Assembly (NCBI GenBank): GCA_021827405.1
Contig: JAKAVY010000014.1
Span: 1-39,976, forward strand
Source: Thermoplasmata archaeon
GTDB lineage: Archaea > Thermoplasmatota > Thermoplasmata > Lutacidiplasmatales > UBA184
DNA: 39,976 nucleotides
Direction: 5' to 3'
Made by a program: the position numbers and the translations under genes. Under the pieces are notes generated by a model. That model was not told the origin of the DNA. It saw only the letters and a program-made list of their open reading frames with translations, and ran no database searches. Positions 18,600-27,545 of the stretch are shown here, in pieces. The stretch's first letter is position 1. Every line of letters begins with the position of its first letter.

Positions 18600-18716
18600 A
18601 TGGCCGCCTCTTCGCTCTTCCGCTGGGTCCGGGTCGCCTGGGCGGTGGTGGGGATCGCCCTGGTCCTCCTGGTCATCCTCTGGGTGGCCATCCTCTGGGC
18701 CCAGACGGGCGCTTGA
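18600..18716 (+). CDS. 38-aa single-TM small protein
   Basis: MAASSLFRWVRVAWAVVGIALVLLVILWVAILWAQTGA*; correctly spaced TATA-like box; below track cut-off. Confidence 0.55.
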   Translation: MAASSLFRWVRVAWAVVGIALVLLVILWVAILWAQTGA

Positions 18717-18746
18717 GCTCCCTCTTCCCGGGAACGGACGGCCCGC

Positions 18747-20153
18747 TCACCAGAGCCGCCCTAACGGGTCCTCTTCCCCCGGCGCCGCCGGAGGAGGGGG
18801 AGGGAGCGTCTCCCCGGCTCCGCTCTGCGGGGTCGGGTCCCGGGGGCGAGGGCGCAGGATCCGCACCGCGGCAATGAGGATGGCGGCCACCGCCACACCG
18901 GCGAGGGCCGCTTCCAGGAGCGGTCGGCTCCCAGGGGAACCCGGCCCGCCACCCCCGCCAGGCCCACCGCTCCCGGGGAGGCCGTTGCATCCGGAAAGCT
19001 CCTGGCAGGACTGGTTGTGTGCCGCCGTAGGGGAGACCGGGGCCCCGTAGACCGTGTAGTTGCCCAGCGGGGACTGCGCCGCCTGGGCCGCGGGAACGAG
19101 AATGGAGCCGGTGACGTCCCCCTTGGACGTCCCAGGTAGATGGGGCGCGAAGAGGGTGGTGGAAGCGACGACGCCGAGGTGAGAGGACTGTCCGAGCCAG
19201 TTGAGATCGGTCGTGGTCACCTGCTGGAACGGGGCGGGGTTGGAGGCCGCGACAGGGGCCTCGAAGAGGTCCGCCACCGTGGGGACGAGGAGCACGCCGT
19301 CCTCCAGGACGAAGGTGCTCGGGGCGGTGAGCGCGAGGCTCATCCCCTGGGTGGGGGCCCCGTCGTCGGACTCGCCCGTCGGTCCCCCATCGGTCCCGGA
19401 GACCGCGAATCGGGCGGTGAGCGCGAGCGGGCCAGCCCCGGGCCCGCACGGGCTGGTCCCGTTCACCGCGACCACCGTGCAGGCCACCTGGTAGCTCCCG
19501 GAGACGGTCCCGAGGGCGGAGGCGTTCCAGGGTTCGTCGGTCGGGGGATCCAGGGGGAAGAGCCCGAGGCCACCGGCCCCGAGGTCCACGGAGGCCTGGA
19601 GCCGGGACTGGGCGCTCCGGTCCACGGCACCCGAACCGCTGGCCACCTTCCACGACAGTCCCTCGGTCAGGTTCTGGACGAGGAGGCTCTCGCTGGAGAG
19701 CAGGGCAAAGGCCGGCAGGACGGTCCCGTTCTCCAGCACGACGCTCCCGTCCCGGGTCAGGTTGGCCGTCAATTGGTCCACCTCCCAGGCACGGATGGTG
19801 AGGTTCACGAAGCTCCCGCCGGGGGGGCAGGCGAGGGAACAGAGCTCGGCAAAGAGGACGAAGCTCACCGTGCGGTTCATCTGCACCGTGAAGCCTTGGG
19901 CACTGGTGTTCCGCTGGCTGAAGATCGCCGTGGTGGCGAAGTCGGCGTGCAGGTCGTAGCTTCCCCCGAGGGCACCGGAGACGGTGACCAGGTGGCTCAC
20001 CGAATCCTCTCCCGCATAGGCCCAGAGGGCCGGCCCGGGGCCCCCGGGGGTGGGCGGAAGGGCCAGGGCGAAGCCGGGGACGATCAGCAGGGCGGTGAGC
20101 AGGGCCGAGAGGGCGAAAAGCCCCCCGCGGGGTCGGCCAGGGAAGCGTGGCAT
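18747..20153 (-). CDS. Secreted/surface protein with signal peptide and C-terminal TM anchor, unknown function
   Basis: MPRFPGRPRGGLFALSALLTALLIVPGFALA...; Asn-rich extracellular part; C-terminal PLLEAALAGVAVAAILIAAVRILRPRPRD. Confidence 0.75.
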   Translation of the reverse strand: MPRFPGRPRGGLFALSALLTALLIVPGFALALPPTPGGPGPALWAYAGEDSVSHLVTVSGALGGSYDLHADFATTAIFSQRNTSAQGFTVQMNRTVSFVLFAELCSLACPPGGSFVNLTIRAWEVDQLTANLTRDGSVVLENGTVLPAFALLSSESLLVQNLTEGLSWKVASGSGAVDRSAQSRLQASVDLGAGGLGLFPLDPPTDEPWNASALGTVSGSYQVACTVVAVNGTSPCGPGAGPLALTARFAVSGTDGGPTGESDDGAPTQGMSLALTAPSTFVLEDGVLLVPTVADLFEAPVAASNPAPFQQVTTTDLNWLGQSSHLGVVASTTLFAPHLPGTSKGDVTGSILVPAAQAAQSPLGNYTVYGAPVSPTAAHNQSCQELSGCNGLPGSGGPGGGGGPGSPGSRPLLEAALAGVAVAAILIAAVRILRPRPRDPTPQSGAGETLPPPPPAAPGEEDPLGRLW

Positions 20154-20290
20154 GGTCCTCCTCGGAGGGGTCTTAACCCGATACGCTTACATGAACCCCC
20201 GTCCAGGGGTCATAGGGCCGGTCTGGACGGCGTGACAAACCCTCTCCAGCCGCCCGGGAGGACCCTCTGCGCGATCTGACCGAGACCGAG

Positions 20291-21325
20291 GTGAAGGTGC
20301 TCATCGCCCTCCTCGCGGTGGAGGACGAGAGCGAGCGCACCCGGCTCGAGAGGACCGGGCTACCCCGCTCCACCTATCACGCGGCCCGGCGACGCGCCTA
20401 TGAGGAGGGTTGGGTCCACGATCGCTACCTGCCCGACCCGAACGCCTTCGGGTTCCGGACGGCGCGGGTCTGGCTCTTGCGACCGTACGCGGACCGGCAG
20501 GAGGAGCTCCTGCGTCGCCTGGAGTCCCGGCCGGGGACCGTGGTGCTCTGGCAGGCCCCCCAGTCGGTCTTTGCCGTCGAAGTGGACCCGGGGGCCGAGG
20601 GGGCCGCGACAGGACCCCAAGTCCCGGAGGAGCTGACCCAGGAGAGGACCGTCCTCTCCGTCGCCCTGGGCGAGCGCGGCTTCCCCGTGTACTTCGACTA
20701 CGAGGGTTTGGTATCCCACCTGGCCTCTCAACCCGGGGCCCGGGCCTATCCTCGGGGGCTTGATGGGCGTCCCGGCCTCTCTCCCGGGAAGGCCCCGGTC
20801 CGGTCACCCGGGACCTGGCAGGCGGCCTACCGGCTGGTGCTCCTGCCGTTCAACGCCCCCCTGGAGGGTCGCCCCGGGCACCGGATGGGGCCCCAGGGGC
20901 TACCCCGTTCCCAGCGTCGGCTTCTGGACCTGGGCTGGGTCCACCGTCGGGTCCTTCCGGACCCGGCCCGGATCCCTCCCTTCCGCGGCCGCCAGGCAGA
21001 CGAGATGGTCTTCGTACACGGGCGGTGGAAGGAGGGGGAGAAGGCCGACCTGCTGTTGCGGACCCTCACCGGGGAGTGCCGGGTCTTTCCCTTCCTCTTC
21101 GCCTTCAACGACGAGGCGCTGCTCCTCGCCGCCCTGGGGCAGAGCGCCCCGGGGGACGGGGGGGTCCCTGGCTCCTCCCCCCGGCGACCCGTCCTGCCGA
21201 CGCTCCGCCAATGCCTGGAGAACATCGTGGTCACCCGGGAGCGGGTGGCCTCCGTGACCCCCCGGGTCGACCACCGCTACGACCGGCTGTTGTCCCGATT
21301 CGGGCTCCCGGAGGAGAGCCGTTGA
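20291..21325 (+). CDS. Putative tandem winged-helix (Lrp/AsnC-like) regulator with internal duplication
   Basis: EVKVLIALLAVEDESERTRLERTGLPRSTYHAARRRAYEEGWVHDRYLPDP...ARVWLLRPYADRQEELLRRLESRPGTVVLWQAPQSVFAVEV; second LPRSQRRLLDLGWVHRRVLPDP in the C-half. True start may lie upstream of GTG 20291. Confidence 0.6.
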   Translation: MKVLIALLAVEDESERTRLERTGLPRSTYHAARRRAYEEGWVHDRYLPDPNAFGFRTARVWLLRPYADRQEELLRRLESRPGTVVLWQAPQSVFAVEVDPGAEGAATGPQVPEELTQERTVLSVALGERGFPVYFDYEGLVSHLASQPGARAYPRGLDGRPGLSPGKAPVRSPGTWQAAYRLVLLPFNAPLEGRPGHRMGPQGLPRSQRRLLDLGWVHRRVLPDPARIPPFRGRQADEMVFVHGRWKEGEKADLLLRTLTGECRVFPFLFAFNDEALLLAALGQSAPGDGGVPGSSPRRPVLPTLRQCLENIVVTRERVASVTPRVDHRYDRLLSRFGLPEESR

Positions 21326-22248
21326 GACCCCCGGTCTCCGACGAACCTCCGAAGACCCTCCCGATAGCCCAGGGGACGCACGCCGAGCTTGTGGACCTCC
21401 CGCACCCTAAGCCCGCCTCGCCGTCCGTTCCCGGGCTCGGGCACCCCGCCCCGTCGGGCGGGAAGCCCGGCCTCCCGGCAGAGATGGGCCAGGAAGCCGT
21501 CCAGGGAGACCACTTCTGGCGAGGCCACGTGGTAGATCCGGCGGGGCTGGCGGTCCAGGATCGCTCCCAGCGCCTCGGTCAGGTCGGGCACCCAGGTGGG
21601 GGTGATCTGTTCGGCCGAGGGAATGACCAGGGGGGCGCCCCGTTCCAGGGCCTCGGCCCACTGCGCCACCCAGTCGGGTCGCGAGGGATGGCCCCCCCCA
21701 TACGGTCGGCAGACCCGGACGATGGCCCGCCTCGCCCGGGAGGCATAGACCCGCGCCTCCCCGGTCCCCAGCGCCGCCCCGGTCGGGGAGAGCCGGTCGG
21801 AAGGGGGGCTGGGGGGGTCCTCCTCCCCGTAGGGCCCCGCCTCCCCGTCGAAGACCTCATCCGTGGAGAGCTGCACGAGGTAGCGGTCCTGGCGCTCGGC
21901 CTCGTCCGCGAGCCAGCCGGGGAGGTCCACCAGCAGCCTGCGTTCGCGCTCCGGGTCCCCGGCGCCGAGGGCGCCCATCCCCCGGGCATCGGCCGGTCCC
22001 GGCGCGAGGCACGGGATGGCCAGGTTGATCCAGGCGTCGGCCGGAGAGCCGGAGAGGAGCGCCCGTACCGCCGGCCCGTCGGACAGGTCCAGAGGGTGGA
22101 ACCGACGCAAGGGCAGTCCCCAGGTCCGGGGATCGGTCCGGCCAGCGGCCTCCAAGGCCCAGCCCGCTGGAGGCTGCCGGAGCAGATGGGTGCCCGGGGC
22201 CGAAGAGGCGCCGAAGACCAGGGCCATAGGAGGCATCCCGAGGCCCAT
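21277..22248 (-). CDS. NAD-dependent sugar-nucleotide reductase (RmlD/dTDP-4-dehydrorhamnose reductase-like)
   Basis: MALVFGASSAPGTHLL...RYLVQLSTDEVFDGEAGPYGEEDPPSPPSDRLSPTGAALGTGEARVYAS...TPTWVPDLTEALGAIL. Confidence 0.75.
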   Translation of the reverse strand: MGLGMPPMALVFGASSAPGTHLLRQPPAGWALEAAGRTDPRTWGLPLRRFHPLDLSDGPAVRALLSGSPADAWINLAIPCLAPGPADARGMGALGAGDPERERRLLVDLPGWLADEAERQDRYLVQLSTDEVFDGEAGPYGEEDPPSPPSDRLSPTGAALGTGEARVYASRARRAIVRVCRPYGGGHPSRPDWVAQWAEALERGAPLVIPSAEQITPTWVPDLTEALGAILDRQPRRIYHVASPEVVSLDGFLAHLCREAGLPARRGGVPEPGNGRRGGLRVREVHKLGVRPLGYREGLRRFVGDRGSQRLSSGSPNRDNSRS

Positions 22249-22305
22249 CGGGGGACGGGTTAAGGGCCTTCTCCCTGGGACCGGCGCAGACGGCCCCCGG
22301 AACGG

Positions 22306-22629
22306 TCAGCCGTAGTGCGGGATGCCCGGATCGACCAGGGTGGCCCAGCCATCGATCCCTCCCTGGAGGCTCAGGACCCGGGGGAATCCCTGCTGCTCCA
22401 GGTAATCCGCGACCACGTAGGAACGCATTCCGTGATGGCAATAGACCACCACGGCCCCTTCCTGGGGGATCTCGTCCAGACGGTCCGGGACCTCCTCCAT
22501 CGGGATGAACAACGACGGATCAATCCGCGCCTGGTCCCGTTCCCAGGGCTCCCGGATGTCCAGGAGGAGGACCTTTTCCTTCTTTTCGAGGAGGTCCCGG
22601 AGCTGGCGGGGGTCGAGCTCCGTCACCAT
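22306..22629 (-). CDS. Rhodanese-like domain protein
   Basis: VLLLDIREPWERDQARIDPSLFIPMEEVPDRLDEIPQEGAVVVYCHHGMRSYVVADYLEQQGF; CHHGMRS active-site loop. Confidence 0.92.
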   Translation of the reverse strand: MVTELDPRQLRDLLEKKEKVLLLDIREPWERDQARIDPSLFIPMEEVPDRLDEIPQEGAVVVYCHHGMRSYVVADYLEQQGFPRVLSLQGGIDGWATLVDPGIPHYG

Positions 22630-22672
22630 GGGGGGGCCGAGGCCTTTCCCCTCAAAGGCCTTGCCCCGGGGT

Positions 22673-24340
22673 TCAAGGGCTGCGGCCGACGAAGTATCTT
22701 CCCAGCCTCCGGAGGAACGGCAAGGGCCGGCCCAGGTAGGACTCCGCCACGGAGAGCAGGTGCCCGTCCTCCATCTCCAGGCTCCGGGTGGCGGGAATGG
22801 CCAGGAAATAGCCGAGGAAGAGGAGGGCGAAGAGCCCGGGGAGCCACAGACCGCTCGGGTCCCACCCCCGGCTGGACGCCACCAGGAAGAGCACCGCCAC
22901 CGGAACGCTCAAGGCGAGCAAGGGTCTCGCGAGGACCCCGTGGAACGGATGGATCCCCTCCAGCAGGTGGGTCTGGACCACGCAGAGGACGGGGAGGAGC
23001 GCCGTGGCGGAGGCGAAGGCGATGGCCGCCCCTTCCGACCCGAGGAAGGGTACGAGGGCCACCGAGAGGAGCACATCGGTGAGCGCGCTGGCCACGGTGT
23101 CGTACAAGAGCAACCGTAGCCGTCCCAGGCCGATGAGCACCGAGGAGGACGGTCCCATGAGCGTGGCGAGGAAGGACCCCAGGACGGTGATCTGCAGGAG
23201 GACGGTGGCGTTGCCGTAGCCCGGCGACTTCAGGGCGGAGCCGTAGACGAAGCTTAAGGAAGGACCCGGGAGCAGAAGGAAGAGCAGGAAGAAGGGGAGG
23301 GTGACCAGAAGGATCCACTTGGTGATGGTGGTGTAGCTGCGTCGCAGTTCCTGCATGTCCCCTACCCGGTGAAGGTGCGAGGCCACGGGGAGCATGATGT
23401 AACCCAGGGAGGCCCCCCCGAGCGCCACCAGTCGCGCCATGGGGAGGACCGCATTGTAGGGTCCCACCACCTGGGTGTGGGAAGGGGAGAGGACCCCCAG
23501 CACGATGGTGTCCGCGGTGCCCACGGTGGCCGCGGCCACCGCCACCAGGGCGAGGGGAAGCGCAAAGACGAGGAGCGAGGCCGCGGTGTTGGTCTCATAG
23601 TCCACGGAGAGCACCCGTTGAGGGTCGAGAGGGCGGTCCCAGGGTCGGCCCCGCCGGGAGAGGGTGTAGACGGTGAGGCCCACCAGGGTCGCCAGCGCGC
23701 TCAGCAGGTAGGCCAGCAAGGCCCCGGTGAGGCCCAGGCCCTCCTCCAGGAAGCTGAACAGGAAGATCAGGGCGAGCCCGGGGCTCAGGACCTGGTTGAA
23801 CAGGGTGTTCGGCAGGACGTCCTCGTTCCCCTGGAAGAACGAGGCGAGGAGCCCGGAGATCGTGGTGAGGACGAGGTAGCCGGCGAAGAACTCCAGCACC
23901 GGGGTGAGGGAGGGGTCGGAGAGAAGGGAGGCCAGCGGGTCCGCGAGCAGGAAGAGCGCCCCCCCGGCCACGGCGGCCGCCGGGAGGGTCAGGAGGATGG
24001 CATTGACCACCAGGCGCCTGCGGTCCCGGGTCGCCACGGTGTGGGCGAGCTGGCGCGCCACGGCCTGGGGCAGCCCGAGGGTGCCCACGGCGCCGATGAA
24101 TCCTACCAGGGCCAGGGTCAGGGCCACCGAGTTCCAGTCCCCGGGGGACAGCCGGGTGACCAGCAGGATGCGGACGCCGAAGAGGGCCCCCACCAGGAAG
24201 ATCTGGCCGACCAAGGCAAGGAGGGAGCCGTGGCCGAGGCTCTGGAGGGAGTGTACGGGGGAAGGGGGAGGCGCGCCCGGACCGGCTTTCGGGCCGGGCG
24301 GCCGGTCCGAGGACCTCGGCAGGGGTTCGGACCTTCCCAT
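22673..24340 (-). CDS. Oligosaccharide flippase (Wzx/MATE-like polysaccharide biosynthesis protein)
   Basis: Polytopic, about 14 hydrophobic segments: SLLALVGQIFLVGALFGVRILLVTRLSPGDWNSVALTLALVGFIGAVGTLGLPQAVARQLAHTVATRDRRRL... Confidence 0.85.
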   Translation of the reverse strand: MGRSEPLPRSSDRPPGPKAGPGAPPPSPVHSLQSLGHGSLLALVGQIFLVGALFGVRILLVTRLSPGDWNSVALTLALVGFIGAVGTLGLPQAVARQLAHTVATRDRRRLVVNAILLTLPAAAVAGGALFLLADPLASLLSDPSLTPVLEFFAGYLVLTTISGLLASFFQGNEDVLPNTLFNQVLSPGLALIFLFSFLEEGLGLTGALLAYLLSALATLVGLTVYTLSRRGRPWDRPLDPQRVLSVDYETNTAASLLVFALPLALVAVAAATVGTADTIVLGVLSPSHTQVVGPYNAVLPMARLVALGGASLGYIMLPVASHLHRVGDMQELRRSYTTITKWILLVTLPFFLLFLLLPGPSLSFVYGSALKSPGYGNATVLLQITVLGSFLATLMGPSSSVLIGLGRLRLLLYDTVASALTDVLLSVALVPFLGSEGAAIAFASATALLPVLCVVQTHLLEGIHPFHGVLARPLLALSVPVAVLFLVASSRGWDPSGLWLPGLFALLFLGYFLAIPATRSLEMEDGHLLSVAESYLGRPLPFLRRLGRYFVGRSP

Positions 24341-24422
24341 GGTCGTATCGGGGAAGGGAGGGGCTGGATAAACCTCCGGCCCGGGGAGGGGGGCCTATGT
24401 AGGGGCCGGCCTTTCCCCGGCC

Positions 24423-25340
24423 GTGCCCTCCCCGCTGCGTGTCCTCATCACCGGTGGCGAGGGCTTCTTGGGACGGCACCTGGCGGACGCTCTGGAGGCG
24501 CGCGGAGGGACCGTCCGGACCTTTGACGACGCCTCGGCCGAGGGTACGCGGGGGAGGCCGCGGCGAGACCGATGGGTCCTGGGAGACGTGCGGGACCTCC
24601 CCCGGTTGGAAGCCGCGGCTAAGGGGATGGATGCCCTGGTGCACCTCGCGGCCCGCGCCATCCCCCCCGACGACCCCGTGGAAGGGTACTCGGTGAATGT
24701 CCTCGGGACCCTCAACGCCCTGCGGGCCGCGGGCTCGCAGCGGGTCCCCCGGGTGGTGCTCGCCTCCTCCTCGTCGGTCTATGGGAACGCGGGGGCGCCC
24801 CCGTTCTCCGAAGGGCGGTCTCCCGGGCCGGTCGGGCTCCGGGGGGCGAGCTACGGGGCCCGGGAGCTGCTGGGACGGGCCTTCGCGGAACGCGAAGGCC
24901 TCACGGTGATCGCGTTACGTCTCTTCCATGTCTACGGCCGGGGCCGGGCCCGTTCCCACCATCCGGGGATCCTCACCGCCTTTGGGGAGGCGCTGGCCCG
25001 GGGGGAACCCCCCGGCGTCCCCGGGACCGGAGAGGCGACCCGGGACTTCCTGAGCGTCCAGGACGCCGTGGCCGCGTTCACCCGGGCCCTGGACCGCCGC
25101 CTCGGTCGCTGGACCGTGGTGAACGTGGGGACGGGGGTGCCCGTCTCGTTGCGCGCGGCCGCCGAGATGGCCTGCGAGGCCATGGGCCGGCTGGATCTGG
25201 AGCCGGTCTCCCTCGCGCCGGGGCCGGAACCGGCCACCTCCAGCTTCGCCGACCTGCGCACGGCGCGCAGCGTGCTCGGGTTCGAACCGGCGGTGGGGCT
25301 CGCCGAGGGCCTCGCGGGAAGGGACTGGTTTATCCCGTAA
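24423..25340 (+). CDS. NAD-dependent epimerase/dehydratase (UDP-sugar epimerase-like)
   Basis: LRVLITGGEGFLGRHLADALEARGGTVRTFDD...VLASSSSVYGNAGAPPF...LRLFHVYGRGR...RDFLSVQDAVAAFTRALD. Confidence 0.88.
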   Translation: MPSPLRVLITGGEGFLGRHLADALEARGGTVRTFDDASAEGTRGRPRRDRWVLGDVRDLPRLEAAAKGMDALVHLAARAIPPDDPVEGYSVNVLGTLNALRAAGSQRVPRVVLASSSSVYGNAGAPPFSEGRSPGPVGLRGASYGARELLGRAFAEREGLTVIALRLFHVYGRGRARSHHPGILTAFGEALARGEPPGVPGTGEATRDFLSVQDAVAAFTRALDRRLGRWTVVNVGTGVPVSLRAAAEMACEAMGRLDLEPVSLAPGPEPATSSFADLRTARSVLGFEPAVGLAEGLAGRDWFIP

Positions 25341-25434
25341 CCGGACTCCAAGTCCTTCGAACCGGCGGCCCTTCGGGTCCGAGCCCGAACTGGACCGAAG
25401 GGGGTCACGGTCCTTCCCTCGTCCCGGGCACCCC

Positions 25435-26277
25435 GTGGCCGTTGCCTTCATCGGGGTTCCCTTTGTCACGGACAGGGTGGGCGCAAAGGACGTGAACCAC
25501 CTGTTGGCGGAAGCGCAGCGCCATCCGATCCAAGGTTGGGACTTCCGTTGGGTCCGAGAGGGGGGGCGATTCCACGAGGAACCCCTTCCCTGGGACTACT
25601 CGGACCTGGTCGCCCAGAGGGCGAGGGGTTCCCCCGACCTCCTCGACCTGGGCACCGGCGGCGGAGAGCGCCTCGCCGCCGTCTCTCCGCGCCCCGGCCT
25701 CACCGTGGCCACGGAGTCCTATCCGCCCAACGTGAGGGTCGCCGCGCGCCGACTCGTCCCCTTGGGGGTCCATCTCGTGCGATCCTCGGGCGCCCCCGAC
25801 AACGTCCCGGGAGGGGGGGCCCCGTCCGCGGGCCTTCTGCCGTTCCGGGACGGCGCCTTCCACCTGGTGATCGACCGCAACGAGGCGTATGTCCCACGGG
25901 AGGTCGCTCGCCTGCTCGCCCCGGGCGGATCGTTCCTGACCGAGCAGAGCGGGAGTGCGGAGATCCCCGAGCTCTACCGCCTCCTCGACCTGCGTCCACC
26001 CCCCGATCTGGGGCCGGGGCGGAGCCTCGATCTCGCGAGACACCAGCTCATGGCGGTGGGGCTGGCGCCCCTGGCGGGGGGCGAAGCGGACTTTGCGATG
26101 AGCTTCCGAGACGTCGGCGCTCTCGCCTGGTACCTCGCGGCGGTCCCGTGGGCGGTCCCGGGGTTCTCGATGAAGAGCCAGCGGGGAGCGCTCGAGAGGC
26201 TCCACCGAAGGATCGCAGAGGAGGGGCCGATCCGAGTCCCGAGGCATGCCTTCTGGCTGGAAGCCCAGAAGCGATGA
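25435..26277 (+). CDS. SAM-dependent methyltransferase-like protein
   Basis: GSPDLLDLGTGGGERLAAVSPRPGLTVATESYPPNVRVAARRL...LPFRDGAFHLVIDRNEAYVPREVARLLAPGGSFLTEQSG. Confidence 0.8.
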   Translation: MAVAFIGVPFVTDRVGAKDVNHLLAEAQRHPIQGWDFRWVREGGRFHEEPLPWDYSDLVAQRARGSPDLLDLGTGGGERLAAVSPRPGLTVATESYPPNVRVAARRLVPLGVHLVRSSGAPDNVPGGGAPSAGLLPFRDGAFHLVIDRNEAYVPREVARLLAPGGSFLTEQSGSAEIPELYRLLDLRPPPDLGPGRSLDLARHQLMAVGLAPLAGGEADFAMSFRDVGALAWYLAAVPWAVPGFSMKSQRGALERLHRRIAEEGPIRVPRHAFWLEAQKR

Positions 26278-27194
26278 CCGAACGTCCCTCGGCGGCGTGG
26301 GCGCCTCCCGGCCCGGTCGAAAGCGTATATGCCGGCCGTGGGCTGTCTGTCCCGGCCGAGCCCATGCAGACCCGGACAAAAGCCGAGCGGGCCTCCCTCC
26401 CCTCGGGCGAGAACGAGGGAGCTCCCCTGGTCAGCGTGGTGCTGCCGACGTACAACGAACGGGAGGCGCTCCCTCCGCTGCTCCGGGCCCTGGGGGAGGT
26501 GCTCTCCCGCCGGACGTTCCGCTCGGAGATCGTCGTGGTGGACGATGACTCCCCGGACGGGACCGCGGAGGCGGCCCGCTCAACCACCCTGCCGGTCCCG
26601 CTGACGGTCCGAGTGAGGAAGGGCGAACGGGGACTGGCCTCCGCGATCCTCTTGGGGCTGGGGGAAGCTCGGGGACGGGTGGCCGTGGTGATGGACGCGG
26701 ACGGGAGCCACCCGACGGAGACCGTGCTGCCCCTGGTGAGGGCCGTGGTGGAAGACGGGGCCGAGATGGCCTTGGCGAGCCGGTACATGTCGGGGGGGGA
26801 GACCCGGGACTGGCCCCTGGGGCGCCAGTTGATCAGTCACGGGGCCACCTTCCTGGCGCGTCCGCTGACCTCCGCCCGGGACCCCATGACCGGTTTCTTC
26901 GCCCTGGACCGGGCCATCCTGTCGCGCTCTCCGCTGGACCCGGTGGGGTACAAGCTCGCCCTGGAGATCCTCGTTCGCGCCCGGCCGAGCCCGATCAAGG
27001 AGGTCCCCTTCGTCTTCACCGAGAGGAGTGCGGGGAGGAGCAAGATGGGGGCCCGGGAGGTCGTGCGCTACCTGCGTCACCTGGGACGGCTCTACCGCTT
27101 CCGGATCTTCACCCGAGGGCCGAGCGGGTCGGGCCCGGGCGGCCCCGGGGGCGCCTCCCGCCGGCCCAACGAGCGTCTGGACCCGCAGGGTTAA
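26274..27194 (+). CDS. GT2 glycosyltransferase, dolichol-phosphate mannosyltransferase-like
   Basis: PLVSVVLPTYNEREALPPLLRALGEVLSRRTFRSEIVVVDDDSPDGTAEAAR...VVMDADGSHPTETVLPL...KEVPFVFTERSAGRSKMG. ATG 26364 with GTATATGCC about 35 nt upstream is an alternative leaderless start. Confidence 0.9.
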   Translation: MTERPSAAWAPPGPVESVYAGRGLSVPAEPMQTRTKAERASLPSGENEGAPLVSVVLPTYNEREALPPLLRALGEVLSRRTFRSEIVVVDDDSPDGTAEAARSTTLPVPLTVRVRKGERGLASAILLGLGEARGRVAVVMDADGSHPTETVLPLVRAVVEDGAEMALASRYMSGGETRDWPLGRQLISHGATFLARPLTSARDPMTGFFALDRAILSRSPLDPVGYKLALEILVRARPSPIKEVPFVFTERSAGRSKMGAREVVRYLRHLGRLYRFRIFTRGPSGSGPGGPGGASRRPNERLDPQG

Positions 27195-27220
27195 GTTCCC
27201 GCGCCCTTCCCTTGGGCTCG

Positions 27221-27457
27221 ATGGCCTCCCAGACCCGGCGGCGCACTTCTTGGGTGCCCTGGTGGTTGGACCCATACTCGGACAACTTCGTGGCCTTCGG
27301 CGTCCTTTTCAGTCTCCTGATGCTCCTCATCGTCGGCGGGCTGTGGCTGCTCCGGGTACTGGTGGTGGGACCGAACGCCGGGGCGCACCCGGTCACCCCT
27401 CCCTCCTCCCCCAGCTTTCCCCAGGTGCTCCTCTCGATCGCCACCTCCTTGCTCTGA
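27221..27457 (+). CDS. Small single-TM membrane protein
   Basis: MASQTRRRTSWVPWWLDPYSDNFVAFGVLFSLLMLLIVGGLWLLRVLVVGPNAG...; TTAAGTT box about 29 nt upstream. Confidence 0.55.
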   Translation: MASQTRRRTSWVPWWLDPYSDNFVAFGVLFSLLMLLIVGGLWLLRVLVVGPNAGAHPVTPPSSPSFPQVLLSIATSLL

Positions 27458-27545
27458 ACAGGAAGGGAGGCGCTCCTCCTGTCCGTGGGGCGGGGGGTCC
27501 TCCCCGGGGATAACCCTTAGCTTTCCAGTTGCCCTTTAGGGGGAC

